Below the pieces are notes generated by a model. That model was not told the origin of the DNA. It saw only the letters and a list, made by a program, of their open reading frames with translations, and searched no databases. A stretch of DNA of 64,000 nucleotides from Sinomonas atrocyanea (GTDB taxonomy: Bacteria > Actinomycetota > Actinomycetes > Actinomycetales > Micrococcaceae), in contig NZ_CP014518.1 of the NCBI RefSeq assembly GCF_001577305.1, positions 310,001 through 374,000 on the forward strand, given 5' to 3'. Positions 52,584 through 60,210 of this stretch are shown here, piece by piece. The position numbers and the translations under genes are program-made. Numbering within the stretch: the first letter of the stretch is position 1; every line of letters starts with the position of its first letter.

Positions 52584-53993
52584 TCAGCGGGCGGCGGCGG
52601 CCTCCTGGGAGTCTGCGAAGGACTTCCAGCCGAGGTAGCTGCCCTCGAGCTCGACGACCTCGTACCCGGCGCGGCGCAGGGCGCTCGCGGCGACGGAGTT
52701 GCGGACGCCGCTCTGGCAGTAGCTCACGATCACGCCCTCCGAGGGGAGCTGGTCCGTGTGCCACAGGACGCGGCCGGCGCTGAGCTGCTCCGAGCCGGGG
52801 ATGTGGCCCGCGGCGTGCTCGGTCTTGTTGCGCACATCGAGCACGAGTGCGGCGTCGAAGCCCTCGAGGTCCGCAGGCTCCAGCGTGCGGGGGGCCGTCA
52901 TGGGAAGGCCCTCGAGGGTGGGCGTGAAGCCGGCCACGTTGTCGATCCCGACGCGCACGAGCGAGTCCCACATGCGGCCCGCGGCCTCCTCGTTCTGGGC
53001 GAGGAGCACGAGCGGGCGGGAATCGGTCTCGGGGTCGTAGGCCCATCCGCCGTAGGTGGCCATCTTGCCGCCGGCGGGGATGTTGAGGGCCCGGGCCACG
53101 GTGCCGCGGTGGACGTCGGCGTGGTGGCGGGTGTCCACGAACGTGATCCGGTCCGCGGCCAGGTCCTCGGCGATCGCCTCGGTGGAGAGCTCGGGGAGCG
53201 CGCCGCGTCCGCCCATGACGGCCGGGCCGAGGCGGTTCTGGCGCTTCATGCGCCCGAAGTAGGCGTGCGCGTCGGGCTGGCCGTCGAGGAGCTCGCGGAC
53301 GAAGCCCTCCTCATCGTTGGCCGCGAGGTAGGGGGCCCACCAGGCGAACAGGCGCTCGTAGCCGACCGTGGTCGACGGGATCGCGCCCAGGGCCTTGCCG
53401 CAGGCGCTGCCGGATCCGTGGCCGGGGTGGACCTGGACGTGGTCCGGGAGGGTCAGGAACTTCTCCTTGAGGCTCGTGAAGAGCTGGCGCGCGCCCTCGA
53501 AGCGGGTGTTCACCCCGCCGGCGGCCTCGTCGAGCAGGTCGGGGCGGCCGAGGTCGCCCGAGAAGACGAAGTCGCCCGAGAGGAGGTAGCCGGGCTCGTC
53601 GCTGAAGGCGCCGTCCTTGATGAGGAACGAGAGGTGCTCGGGGGTGTGGCCCGGGGTGTGCACGGCAGTGACCGTGATGTTGCCCAGCTGGATGGTGCTG
53701 CCGTCGACCAGCCGCTCGGCCTCGAAGCCGTACTGCCAGTCCTCGCCGCCCTCACCGGAGACGTAGAGGTCCGCGCCGGTGGCAGCGGCGAGCTCCCGGG
53801 AGCCGGAGAGGTAGTCGGCGTGGATGTGGGTCTCGGTGACCGCGACGATCTTCATGCCGTTCGCGGCGGCGAGCTCGAGGTAGGGGGCGATGTCGCGCCG
53901 GGCGTCGACGACAATGGCCTCGCCCTTGGCCTGGCAGCCGATCATGTAGCTGGCCTGCGCCAGGTCCTGGTCGTAGATGCGCTCGAGCAGCAT
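52584..53993 (-). CDS. Persulfide dioxygenase-like metallo-beta-lactamase fused to two rhodanese domains
   Basis: This 469-residue protein has an N-terminal MBL domain with the metal site THIHADYLSGSRELA (H56, H58, D60), TPGHTPEHL and HPGHGSGSACGK, like ETHE1 and CstB. The first rhodanese (about 268-360) has no catalytic Cys (FVDTRHHADVHRG). The second (about 375-460) has an active Cys426 in YCQSGVRN. Such fusions oxidise sulfane sulfur to sulfite or thiosulfate. Two CsoR/CstR-type operators lie upstream, which supports a role in reactive-sulfur detoxification. AAGGAGAG precedes ATG 53993. Confidence 0.88.
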   Translation of the reverse strand: MLLERIYDQDLAQASYMIGCQAKGEAIVVDARRDIAPYLELAAANGMKIVAVTETHIHADYLSGSRELAAATGADLYVSGEGGEDWQYGFEAERLVDGSTIQLGNITVTAVHTPGHTPEHLSFLIKDGAFSDEPGYLLSGDFVFSGDLGRPDLLDEAAGGVNTRFEGARQLFTSLKEKFLTLPDHVQVHPGHGSGSACGKALGAIPSTTVGYERLFAWWAPYLAANDEEGFVRELLDGQPDAHAYFGRMKRQNRLGPAVMGGRGALPELSTEAIAEDLAADRITFVDTRHHADVHRGTVARALNIPAGGKMATYGGWAYDPETDSRPLVLLAQNEEAAGRMWDSLVRVGIDNVAGFTPTLEGLPMTAPRTLEPADLEGFDAALVLDVRNKTEHAAGHIPGSEQLSAGRVLWHTDQLPSEGVIVSYCQSGVRNSVAASALRRAGYEVVELEGSYLGWKSFADSQEAAAAR

Positions 53994-54011
53994 GGCTCTC
54001 CTTCCGTTGGG

Positions 54012-54060
54012 ATACCCCTAGGGGTATTGCTTCTCCTCCAGAATAGTACCCCAGGGGGTA
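54012..54060. promoter_or_regulatory. Two CsoR/CstR-type operators and promoter
   Basis: ATACCCC-TA-GGGGTAT at 54012-54027 and TACCCC-AG-GGGGTA at 54047-54060 are both perfect dyads, with centres 34 bp apart. For the minus-strand gene, a -35 TTGCGT and a -10 TATTCT flank the second dyad with 17-bp spacing. The first dyad lies between promoter and start. The sequence fits the ATACCC-n4-GGGTAT type bound by CsoR-family repressors, of which CstR senses persulfide. No csoR-like gene is in the window. Confidence 0.78.
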
Positions 54061-54090
54061 TGACGCAATCTGGGCGTCGGATCGGTCCGA

Positions 54091-54096
54091 TACCCT
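54091..54096 (+). promoter_or_regulatory. Leaderless -10 element
   Basis: TACCCT lies exactly six bases before ATG 54103. Confidence 0.5.
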
Positions 54097-54102
54097 TGCG
54101 CC

Positions 54103-54975
54103 ATGACCAGCCGCCCCCTTGTGTATGCCCATCGTGGTGCGAGCGCGCGCTTCGCCGAGCACACGCGCGCCGCCTACCTCCAGGCGCTCGCCGACGGCGC
54201 GGACGGCGTCGAATGCGATGTCCACCTGACCCGGGACCAGCACCTGGTCCTCCTGCACGATGCGAACCTGGACCGCACCTCCAGCGGCACGGGGCCCGTG
54301 GCGGAGCGGACCCTCGCCCAGCTCCGCGAGCTCGACTTCTCCTCCTGGAAGGGCGTCCGGGTCCCGGACGAGTTCGGGGCCCAGAGCCAGCAGCTCCTGA
54401 CGCTGCCCGAGCTGCTGGACCTGCTGGTCGCCTCCGGGCGCGAGGTGGGCCTCGCGATCGAGCTCAAGCACCCCAGCCCCTACCGCCGTGCTCTCGAGGA
54501 CCGCGTGCTCGAGCTGCTGCGCTCGCGCGGGTGGGAGCCGGAGGCCTCTCGGGTGGGGGGCGTCCAGGTCAGCTTCATGAGCTTCGACGCCGAGGCCATC
54601 GAGCACCTCCTCTCCTCGGTCCCCGCCCGCCACGTCTGCATGCTCGTCGATGACGTCTCGGTCGAGGAGCTGCGGCAGTCGGCCGCGCTGGGGGCCCTCA
54701 CGGGCGGCGCGGTCGCCAACGTCCTCAAGGCGGCCCAGCTCGACGCCGAGGCGATCCTCGACGAGGGCCGCGTGGGCATCGCCGGCCCCGGCATCCGCTA
54801 CATCCGGGACCACCCCAACCGCGTGCGGGCGTGGCTCGAGGCCGGCCTGACCTTCCGCGTCTGGACCGTGGACGCGCCCGAGGACGTGGAGCACTGCCTC
54901 GCCGTCGGCGTCCAGCAGATCACCACCAACCGCCCCGCCGAGGTGCTGGCCCAGCTGGGGGCGGCCCTTGGCTGA
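54103..54975 (+). CDS. Glycerophosphodiester phosphodiesterase
   Basis: This 290-residue TIM-barrel enzyme has YAHRGASARFAEHTRAAY at the start (catalytic His), VECDVHLTRDQHLVLLHD (metal-binding Glu/Asp and the second His), IELKHPS, and a C-terminal FRVWTVDAPEDVEHCL. It hydrolyses glycerophosphodiesters to glycerol 3-phosphate and an alcohol. No signal peptide is present, so it is probably cytoplasmic. Its end overlaps azlC by eight bases. Confidence 0.9.
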   Translation: MTSRPLVYAHRGASARFAEHTRAAYLQALADGADGVECDVHLTRDQHLVLLHDANLDRTSSGTGPVAERTLAQLRELDFSSWKGVRVPDEFGAQSQQLLTLPELLDLLVASGREVGLAIELKHPSPYRRALEDRVLELLRSRGWEPEASRVGGVQVSFMSFDAEAIEHLLSSVPARHVCMLVDDVSVEELRQSAALGALTGGAVANVLKAAQLDAEAILDEGRVGIAGPGIRYIRDHPNRVRAWLEAGLTFRVWTVDAPEDVEHCLAVGVQQITTNRPAEVLAQLGAALG

Positions 54976-55810
54976 GGCGGATCCCCGCCCGGATCCTGAA
55001 CCCGAACCCGAGCACGACGGCGCGGGGCCGGTGCCGCTGCGCCGCTCGCCGGCGGCGCGGATCGGCCTCTCGATCGCCGTCGCGACCGGCCTCTACGGCG
55101 TTTCCTTCGGCGCGCTCGGGGTCGCCTCGGGGCTCGACGTCCTCCAGACCGTGGCCCTGAGCCTGCTCATGTTCACCGGCGGCTCGCAGTTCGCCTTCAT
55201 CGGGGTGCTGGCCGGAGGCGGCTCGGGCGCCGCCGCGACCGCTGCGGCGACCCTGCTCGGCGTGCGCAACGCGGTCTACGGCATGCAGCTCAACGCGATG
55301 TTCGCCCCTGCCGGCTGGCGCCGCTTCGTCGCTCCGCAGTTCACGATCGACGAGTCCACGGCCACGGCCGTGGGCCAGGAGTCGCCGACCGAGCAGCGTC
55401 GAGGATTCTGGGTGGCCGGCGTCGGGGTGTTCGTGCTCTGGAACATCTTCACGGCCGTGGGCGCCCTGGCGGGGAACGCCCTCGGCGACCCCAAGCAGTG
55501 GGGGCTCGACGGCGCCGCCGTGGCCGCGTTCCTGGGGCTCCTCTGGCCGCGGCTCAAGGGCCGCGAGCCCTGGGCGATCGCCGTGGTCTGCGCCCTCGCG
55601 ACCGTGCTCGCGGTGCCGTTCGTGCCGCCCGGCGTCCCGATCCTCATCGCGGCGCTCGTCGCCGCCGTCCTCGGATGGGTCAGCCATGCGAGGGCCGCCT
55701 CGGGCCGGCCGTCCGCGGGTGCCGGGGTGGAGGGGCTGGGGCCGGACCTCGACCCCTATTCCCGCCGGGACCCCCGCGGGGACGGCGGCCAGGGCGGGGG
55801 CCGGGCATGA
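54968..55810 (+). CDS. azlC: AzlC-family branched-chain amino acid exporter subunit
   Basis: This 280-residue membrane protein has the AzlC hallmark segments ATGLYGVSFGALGVASGL, LMFTGGSQFAFIGVLAGG and LLGVRNAVYGMQLNAMF. The Pro/Glu-rich N-terminus and the charged C-terminal tail (~45 residues) are cytoplasmic extensions. The TTG start at 54968 lies inside the end of the phosphodiesterase gene. The stop overlaps azlD as ATGA. With AzlD it would export branched-chain amino acids or analogues. Confidence 0.88.
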   Translation: MAEADPRPDPEPEPEHDGAGPVPLRRSPAARIGLSIAVATGLYGVSFGALGVASGLDVLQTVALSLLMFTGGSQFAFIGVLAGGGSGAAATAAATLLGVRNAVYGMQLNAMFAPAGWRRFVAPQFTIDESTATAVGQESPTEQRRGFWVAGVGVFVLWNIFTAVGALAGNALGDPKQWGLDGAAVAAFLGLLWPRLKGREPWAIAVVCALATVLAVPFVPPGVPILIAALVAAVLGWVSHARAASGRPSAGAGVEGLGPDLDPYSRRDPRGDGGQGGGRA

Positions 55811-56118
55811 GCCTGTGGGCCTGGATCGTCCTCGCCTGCGCAGCCGCGTATGCGCTCAAGCTGCTCGGCTACCTGCTGCCGCGCCGATGGATGGACAACG
55901 AGCGGATGCTCCGCGTCGCGGGCACCGTCACCATCGGGCTGCTGGCGTCCCTGACCGCCGTCAACACGTTTGCGGGCGGCCAGTCCCTCGTGCTCGACGC
56001 CCGGCTCGGCTCCCTCGCGGCGGCCGCCGTCGCGCTCGTGCTGCGGGCCCCGTTCCTCGTGGTGGTGATCGCCGGCGCCGCCGCGGCCGCGCTCCTGCGC
56101 CTCCTCGGCTGGGGCTGA
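55807..56118 (+). CDS. azlD: AzlD-family transporter subunit
   Basis: This 103-residue protein has three to four hydrophobic helices and the AzlD features AYALKLLGYLLPRRWM and GTVTIGLLASLTAVNTF. It is coupled to azlC by an ATGA overlap. Confidence 0.88.
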   Translation: MSLWAWIVLACAAAYALKLLGYLLPRRWMDNERMLRVAGTVTIGLLASLTAVNTFAGGQSLVLDARLGSLAAAAVALVLRAPFLVVVIAGAAAAALLRLLGWG

Positions 56119-56130
56119 CCGCCCAGCCCC

Positions 56131-56228
56131 TTCTGAAGGTCAGCTTCTGAAGGTCACGTTCTGAAGGTCACGTTCTGAAGGTCACGTTCTGAAGGTCACG
56201 TTCTAAAGGTCACGTTCTGAAGGTCACC
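56131..56228. repeat. Tandem array of seven 14-bp units, with an inverted copy nearby
   Basis: The unit TTCTGAAGGTCACG is repeated head to tail from 56131, 56145, 56159, 56173, 56187, 56201 and 56215. Copies 2-5 are identical. Copy 1 ends AGC, copy 6 has A for G, copy 7 diverges at its end. A 17-bp inverted copy with one mismatch follows at 56241-56257, so the last units can form a hairpin with it. The array sits between convergent genes, starting 12 bp after the azlD stop. Confidence 0.88.
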
Positions 56229-56278
56229 TGAGGTGACTCCCAGAACATGACCTTCAGATGGAGAGGGGCCGTTTCGGT

Positions 56279-56887
56279 TCAGCGACGCGGCTCGTCCGAG
56301 CCGGGCTGCTGGCCATAGGGGCTCGGGCGCTCCTGGCCGTACTGCTGAGGCTGGCCGTAGGGCTGGGGCTGGCCGTAGGGCTGGGCCTGCTGGCCGTACT
56401 GCTGGGGCTGGCCGTAGGACTGGGGCTGGCCGTAGCCGCCCGGCGCCACGAGAGCGCCCTTGCCGAGGTACTGCGCCTGGCCGTAGCCGAGCATGGGCAC
56501 GAAGACGATCGGCAGCAGCACCAGGCCCACCGTGTAGGCGGAGTCCTTGCCGAACGACTTGGACAGGTCGTTCATGACGAGGATGCCGAACACGGCCGCC
56601 GCGATCCACGTGATGAAGTTCAGGACCGGGATCACGCTCGAGGCGATGATGACCCAGAACCACCAGGCCGGACGACCCACGATCTGGGTGATCAGCACGT
56701 AGAAGTTGTAGAAGGGGACGTAGGCCTCCCACGCCGGACGGCCGGCCTTGGTGAAGATCCCCATATACAGGAGTCCAACGACGGCGAGGCCGATGACGGC
56801 ACCGAAGAGCCCGCCGATGAGGCCTGCGGCGGCGTCTCCGGAGGAGGTCCCGTATGTCGTGGATGCGGCGACAGAGAGCATGGTCAT
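56279..56887 (-). CDS. DUF5684-like membrane protein with Tyr-Gly-Gln-Pro repeats
   Basis: This 202-residue protein has four hydrophobic segments, including LIGGLFGAVIGLAVVGLLYM and WWFWVIIASSVIPVLNFI. The motif AGRPAWEAYVPFYNFYVL is typical of DUF5684 and signal-peptidase-I-adjacent membrane proteins. The cytoplasmic tail is a low-complexity run of YGQPQ-like repeats. ATG 56887 follows TAGCGT by seven bases. Function unknown. Confidence 0.78.
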   Translation of the reverse strand: MTMLSVAASTTYGTSSGDAAAGLIGGLFGAVIGLAVVGLLYMGIFTKAGRPAWEAYVPFYNFYVLITQIVGRPAWWFWVIIASSVIPVLNFITWIAAAVFGILVMNDLSKSFGKDSAYTVGLVLLPIVFVPMLGYGQAQYLGKGALVAPGGYGQPQSYGQPQQYGQQAQPYGQPQPYGQPQQYGQERPSPYGQQPGSDEPRR

Positions 56888-56942
56888 GCCCCAGACGCTA
56901 GCGGGCACGCCCCGGGTCCGCCATGGGGAGAGCTCCCCGCCG

Positions 56943-57569
56943 TCAGAGGGGCAGCTCGACGCCGGGGATCGGGCCGAGCGGAGGCAGCGGCCGGTTCTCC
57001 CGGTGGGTGCGGATGGCGTCCTCGACGAGCGCCACGTACCGCTGCCACGCGAAGGACCCGGGCTCCAGCGTGTCGCCCGCACCGATGAGCATGGCGACGA
57101 GGCGCACCATGTCGATCAGCTGGAGCTCCTCGCGCAGGGTGCCCTCCCGCTGGCCACGCTGGAGGAGGACCCCGAGGGACTCGATGAGCTTGCCGGCGAG
57201 CCCCACGAGCAGGCTCCGCCGACCCGCGACGGCCGAGAGCAGGTTGTGCTCATCATTGGCCACCTGCATCACCGCGCTGAGGACCTCGACGAGGCCGGAG
57301 GCGGCGTCGGGGTTGTCCAGCGCCATCTCGGCCACCGGCTCGACCTTGACCTTGATCTGCCGCTCGACCGCGGCGAGGACCAGCTCGTCCTTGTCGGCGA
57401 AGTTCCTGAAGAGTGTGGCTGGGCCGACCCCGGCCCGGTCCGCGACGGTCTTGAGGGACACGTTCGGGCCCTCTTCGCGGAAGCAGTCGAGGGCCGCCGT
57501 GATGATCTTCTCGATGTTGCGTGCCGCGTCGGCGCGCATCGGCTTGCGCCACGCCCGTTCCTGCTGCAT
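56943..57569 (-). CDS. TetR-family regulator
   Basis: This 208-residue protein has a TetR helix-turn-helix at residues 15-60 (RNIEKIITAALDCFREEGPN, LKTVADRAGVGPATLFRNFA, DKDELVLAAV) and a helical ligand domain. ATG 57569 is leaderless, with TACTGT six bases upstream. The second Met (residue 11) is an alternative. It is divergent from the thiamine-binding-like gene. Target unknown. Confidence 0.87.
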   Translation of the reverse strand: MQQERAWRKPMRADAARNIEKIITAALDCFREEGPNVSLKTVADRAGVGPATLFRNFADKDELVLAAVERQIKVKVEPVAEMALDNPDAASGLVEVLSAVMQVANDEHNLLSAVAGRRSLLVGLAGKLIESLGVLLQRGQREGTLREELQLIDMVRLVAMLIGAGDTLEPGSFAWQRYVALVEDAIRTHRENRPLPPLGPIPGVELPL

Positions 57570-57575
57570 ACCTCA

Positions 57576-57581
57576 ACAGTA
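57576..57581 (-). promoter_or_regulatory. Leaderless -10 element
   Basis: On the minus strand TACTGT lies exactly six bases before ATG 57569. Confidence 0.5.
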
Positions 57582-57662
57582 CCCATCCGAGAGTCCGGGT
57601 GTCGCCTACATGACGGTGCGCTCCCAGCTCGCCGGCCGAGCCGCGGTGGCACACTGGTGCGC

Positions 57663-58034
57663 ATGATCGTCGCGTTCTCTGTATCCCCCTCCGGCCCCGC
57701 GCCCGACGCCGGCCGCCCGGCTGAGGCGGCCGACTCGCCGTCGTCCGCTCCCTCCGACTCCGTCCACGAGGCGGTCGCGGCAGCGGTCAGGATCGTGCGG
57801 GAATCCGGCCTGCCGAACCGCACGAGCTCGATGTTCACCGAGATCGAGGGCGAGTGGGACGAGGTCATGGACGTCGTGAAGCGCGCCACCGAGGCCGTGG
57901 GCCGCTATGGGTCGCGGGTCTCGCTCGTCCTCAAGGCCGACATCCGCCCGGGCCACACCGGTGAGCTCACCGGCAAGGTAGAACGCCTCGAGCGGGCGAT
58001 CGCGGGCCAGGGCGCAGAGCCCGCGGGCGGCTGA
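57663..58034 (+). CDS. Thiamine-binding-like protein (MTH1187/YkoF, DUF77 family)
   Basis: This 123-residue protein has a ferredoxin-like fold pattern: MIVAFSVSPSG at the start, VRIVRESGLPNRTSSMFTEI, and VSLVLKADIRPG. The acidic stretch GEWDEVMDVVKRA is usual. Members bind thiamine or related pyrimidines without known catalysis. A Ser/Ala/Pro insert after residue 10 is longer than usual. ATG 57663 has CACACT seven bases upstream. Confidence 0.8.
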   Translation: MIVAFSVSPSGPAPDAGRPAEAADSPSSAPSDSVHEAVAAAVRIVRESGLPNRTSSMFTEIEGEWDEVMDVVKRATEAVGRYGSRVSLVLKADIRPGHTGELTGKVERLERAIAGQGAEPAGG

Positions 58035-58079
58035 CGCGCCGGTCCGCCACGGCGCTGTCGCGGCCTCGGCACGAGGTGC

Positions 58080-58085
58080 CAGACT
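58080..58085 (+). promoter_or_regulatory. Leaderless -10 element
   Basis: CAGACT lies exactly six bases before ATG 58092, as at 30549-30554. Confidence 0.42.
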
Positions 58086-58091
58086 GGCGGC

Positions 58092-58754
58092 ATGGTCGAA
58101 CACGTCGCGCAGCCCGAATGGACCGAGGTCGAACGGTGGCTCACGCGGACCGTCGTGAAGCCCGGCCCGGAACACGAGCGGGCCCTCGAGACGGCCGAGG
58201 CTCGTGGCATGCCGCCGATCGAGGTGCAGCCCACGTCCGGCAAGCTGCTGAACCTCCTCGTCCGGATCTCCGGAGCGGCGCGGGTGCTCGAGATCGGCAC
58301 CCTGGCGGGGTTCAGCAGCATCTGGATGGCGCAGGCCCTGCCCGCAGGCGGCCACCTCGACACCCTTGAGTACCTGCCGGAGCACGCCGACGTGGCGCGG
58401 CAGAATCTCGCCGCCGCGGGCCTTGCCGAGAAGGTCACCGTGCACGTGGGCCGTGCGCTCGAGACGCTCGCGCGGCTGTCCGGACCCTATGACCTCGTCT
58501 TCATCGACGCCGACAAGCAGAACAACTCCCGCTACCTCGAGTGGGCGGTCAGGCTGGGGCGGCCGGGCACCGTGGTGGTGCTCGACAACGCCGTGTGGGA
58601 GGGCACGCTCCTGCACCCTGACGGCGGGGACCAGGACGCGCCGTTCATCGTGGAGTCCCTCGAGCTCCTCGGCGGCCCGCTCTTCGACGCGACCGTCGTG
58701 CAGACCGCCGGGTCCAAGGGCTGGGACGGCTTCGCCCTGGCCGTGGTGAGGTAG
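58092..58754 (+). CDS. SAM-dependent O-methyltransferase (catechol/caffeoyl-CoA type)
   Basis: This 220-residue class I methyltransferase has the SAM motif VLEIGTLAGFSSIWMAQALP, the metal/substrate loop FIDADKQNNSRYLEWA and VVLDNAVWEGTL. The family uses a divalent cation to methylate catechol-like hydroxyls. The substrate is unknown. It is first in a three-gene run with a GNAT gene (4 bp later) and a synthase-like gene. Confidence 0.86.
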   Translation: MVEHVAQPEWTEVERWLTRTVVKPGPEHERALETAEARGMPPIEVQPTSGKLLNLLVRISGAARVLEIGTLAGFSSIWMAQALPAGGHLDTLEYLPEHADVARQNLAAAGLAEKVTVHVGRALETLARLSGPYDLVFIDADKQNNSRYLEWAVRLGRPGTVVVLDNAVWEGTLLHPDGGDQDAPFIVESLELLGGPLFDATVVQTAGSKGWDGFALAVVR

Positions 58755-58758
58755 CGCG

Positions 58759-59298
58759 ATGGTCCAGCACAGCGGCACCCCGCCCGAGCGCGCCTTCGAG
58801 ATCACCGGCGCGACGCCCGATGGCGCCGAGGCGGTGCTTGCGGTCAAGGACGCCTCGTGGCGCGAGGCCTACGCCCACCTGCTCCCGGCGGCGTTCCTCG
58901 CCGGCGGCCTCGGCGACTCGCCCGCACGCACCGAGCGCTGGCGCCGCTTCCTCGCCCCGGAGTCGCCCGGGCGGTTCGCGCTGGTCCGTTTCCGCGGGCG
59001 CGTGGTCGGGTTCGCGGGGGCCGGCCCCGCCCGCGACGACGATGCCCCCGCGGAGGAGGAGCTCTACACCGTCTACGTGCTGGCCGAGATGCACGGCACG
59101 GGCGCGGGACGGGCGGTGGTCGAGCGCGTCCTCGCGGACCGGCCGGCATCCCTGTGGGTCTTCGAGGACAACCCACGGGCCCGGGCGTTCTACGGCAAGC
59201 TCGGCTTTGTGCCGGACGGCGCCCGCCACCTCGACGAGATCGGCGGGGCAACGCTGCCCGAGATCCGCATGGTCCGCGGCGCCCGGGGGGACGCCTGA
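58759..59298 (+). CDS. GNAT-family N-acetyltransferase
   Basis: This 179-residue protein has the acetyl-CoA fold: ELYTVYVLAEMHGTGAGRAV is the beta4 to pyrophosphate-loop segment (H-G-T-G-A-G) and PRARAFYGKLGFVPDGARH is the typical C-terminal strand-helix. The start ATG is four bases after the methyltransferase stop, with GAGG overlapping that stop. Substrate unknown. The stop overlaps the next start (TGATG). Confidence 0.86.
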   Translation: MVQHSGTPPERAFEITGATPDGAEAVLAVKDASWREAYAHLLPAAFLAGGLGDSPARTERWRRFLAPESPGRFALVRFRGRVVGFAGAGPARDDDAPAEEELYTVYVLAEMHGTGAGRAVVERVLADRPASLWVFEDNPRARAFYGKLGFVPDGARHLDEIGGATLPEIRMVRGARGDA

Positions 59299-60152
59299 TG
59301 GCCGCCCAGCAGGGTCAGGGCCCGGTGGCGGGCCTCTACCCGATCAGCACCGGCAGCGCCGAGCTGGTGCCCGACGGGGATTCCCGGGACGGCTGGCTGC
59401 TGAAGATCAACGGGGTCCAGAGCTCGCACATCGTCCTGTCCGACCCGCTCCGGCTCGATTTCGAGTACATGCGCTGGATCGTGGCCCTCATCGAGGACCG
59501 CTTCGACCCCGAGCGCACCGAGCGGCTCCGTGCCCTCCACCAGGGCGGGGGCGGCTGCTCCATCCCCCGATACCTCGCCGCGCGCTACCCGGACGCGCGG
59601 CAGGTCGTCGTCGAACTCGATGCGAAGCTCGCCGACTACGTGCGCGGATGGTTCGACCTGCCGCGCGCGCCGCTGCTGCGCATCCGCGTCGGCGAGGCCA
59701 GGCAGGTCACCGAGTCCCTCACCCCGGCCACCCGGGACGTCGTGGTCCGCGACGTCTTCGCCGGGTCCACCACGCCGGATCCCCTGACCACTGTCGAGTT
59801 CATCGAGGCCTCGGCCCGCCTGCTCGACGCCGGCGGCCTGTTCGTGGCCAACATCGGCAGCTCCCCGGACCACGTCTCTGCGAGGACCGAGGCGGCCGCG
59901 ATCGCCGCAGTCTTCCCGCACACGGCGATCGTCGCAGATCCGGCCATGCTCAAGGGGCGCAGGTACGGCAACTTCGTGATCGCCGCGAGCACGACGCCGA
60001 TCCCCGCCTCGCCCGCGCTGCGTCGCCGCCTGCTCGGCGGGGCGCTGCCGGCCCAGGTCTGGGACGACGGACGGGTCCGAGCGTGGGTCGGGGCCGCGGA
60101 GCCGCGACGCGACGGGGCGTCCCCGGGCGGCGCTGGCCCGCGGGGTGCGTGA
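59298..60152 (+). CDS. Spermidine synthase-like protein
   Basis: This 284-residue protein has a Rossmann methyltransferase-like fold of the polyamine synthase group: LRALHQGGGGCSIPRYLAAR as the nucleotide loop (where SpeE has LxIGGGDG), QVVVELDAKLADYVR, and VVVRDVFAGSTTPDPLTT. The catalytic Asp region of true spermidine synthases is not clearly conserved, so it may not make polyamines. Such SpeE-like proteins are common in Actinobacteria without assigned function. It overlaps the GNAT gene by one base. Confidence 0.8.
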   Translation: MAAQQGQGPVAGLYPISTGSAELVPDGDSRDGWLLKINGVQSSHIVLSDPLRLDFEYMRWIVALIEDRFDPERTERLRALHQGGGGCSIPRYLAARYPDARQVVVELDAKLADYVRGWFDLPRAPLLRIRVGEARQVTESLTPATRDVVVRDVFAGSTTPDPLTTVEFIEASARLLDAGGLFVANIGSSPDHVSARTEAAAIAAVFPHTAIVADPAMLKGRRYGNFVIAASTTPIPASPALRRRLLGGALPAQVWDDGRVRAWVGAAEPRRDGASPGGAGPRGA

Positions 60153-60210
60153 AGGCCCAGCTGCAGGGTGGCGCAGACGGTGTGCGGCCGGAGGCCGCTC
60201 CGCACCCGCC

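Noticed and set aside
50967..54653. A 1228-codon open frame on the plus strand
   Set aside because: It runs antisense to DUF445 and the dioxygenase-rhodanese gene. It is Arg/Pro/Ala-rich without motifs, so it is a GC-bias artefact.
56131..56228. CRISPR array
   Set aside because: The 14-bp units are directly adjacent with no spacers, and no cas genes are in the window.
59298..60152. True spermidine synthase (speE)
   Set aside because: The fold matches, but the GGGDG loop is altered (GGGGC) and the catalytic region is not clearly conserved, so only a family-level call is given.
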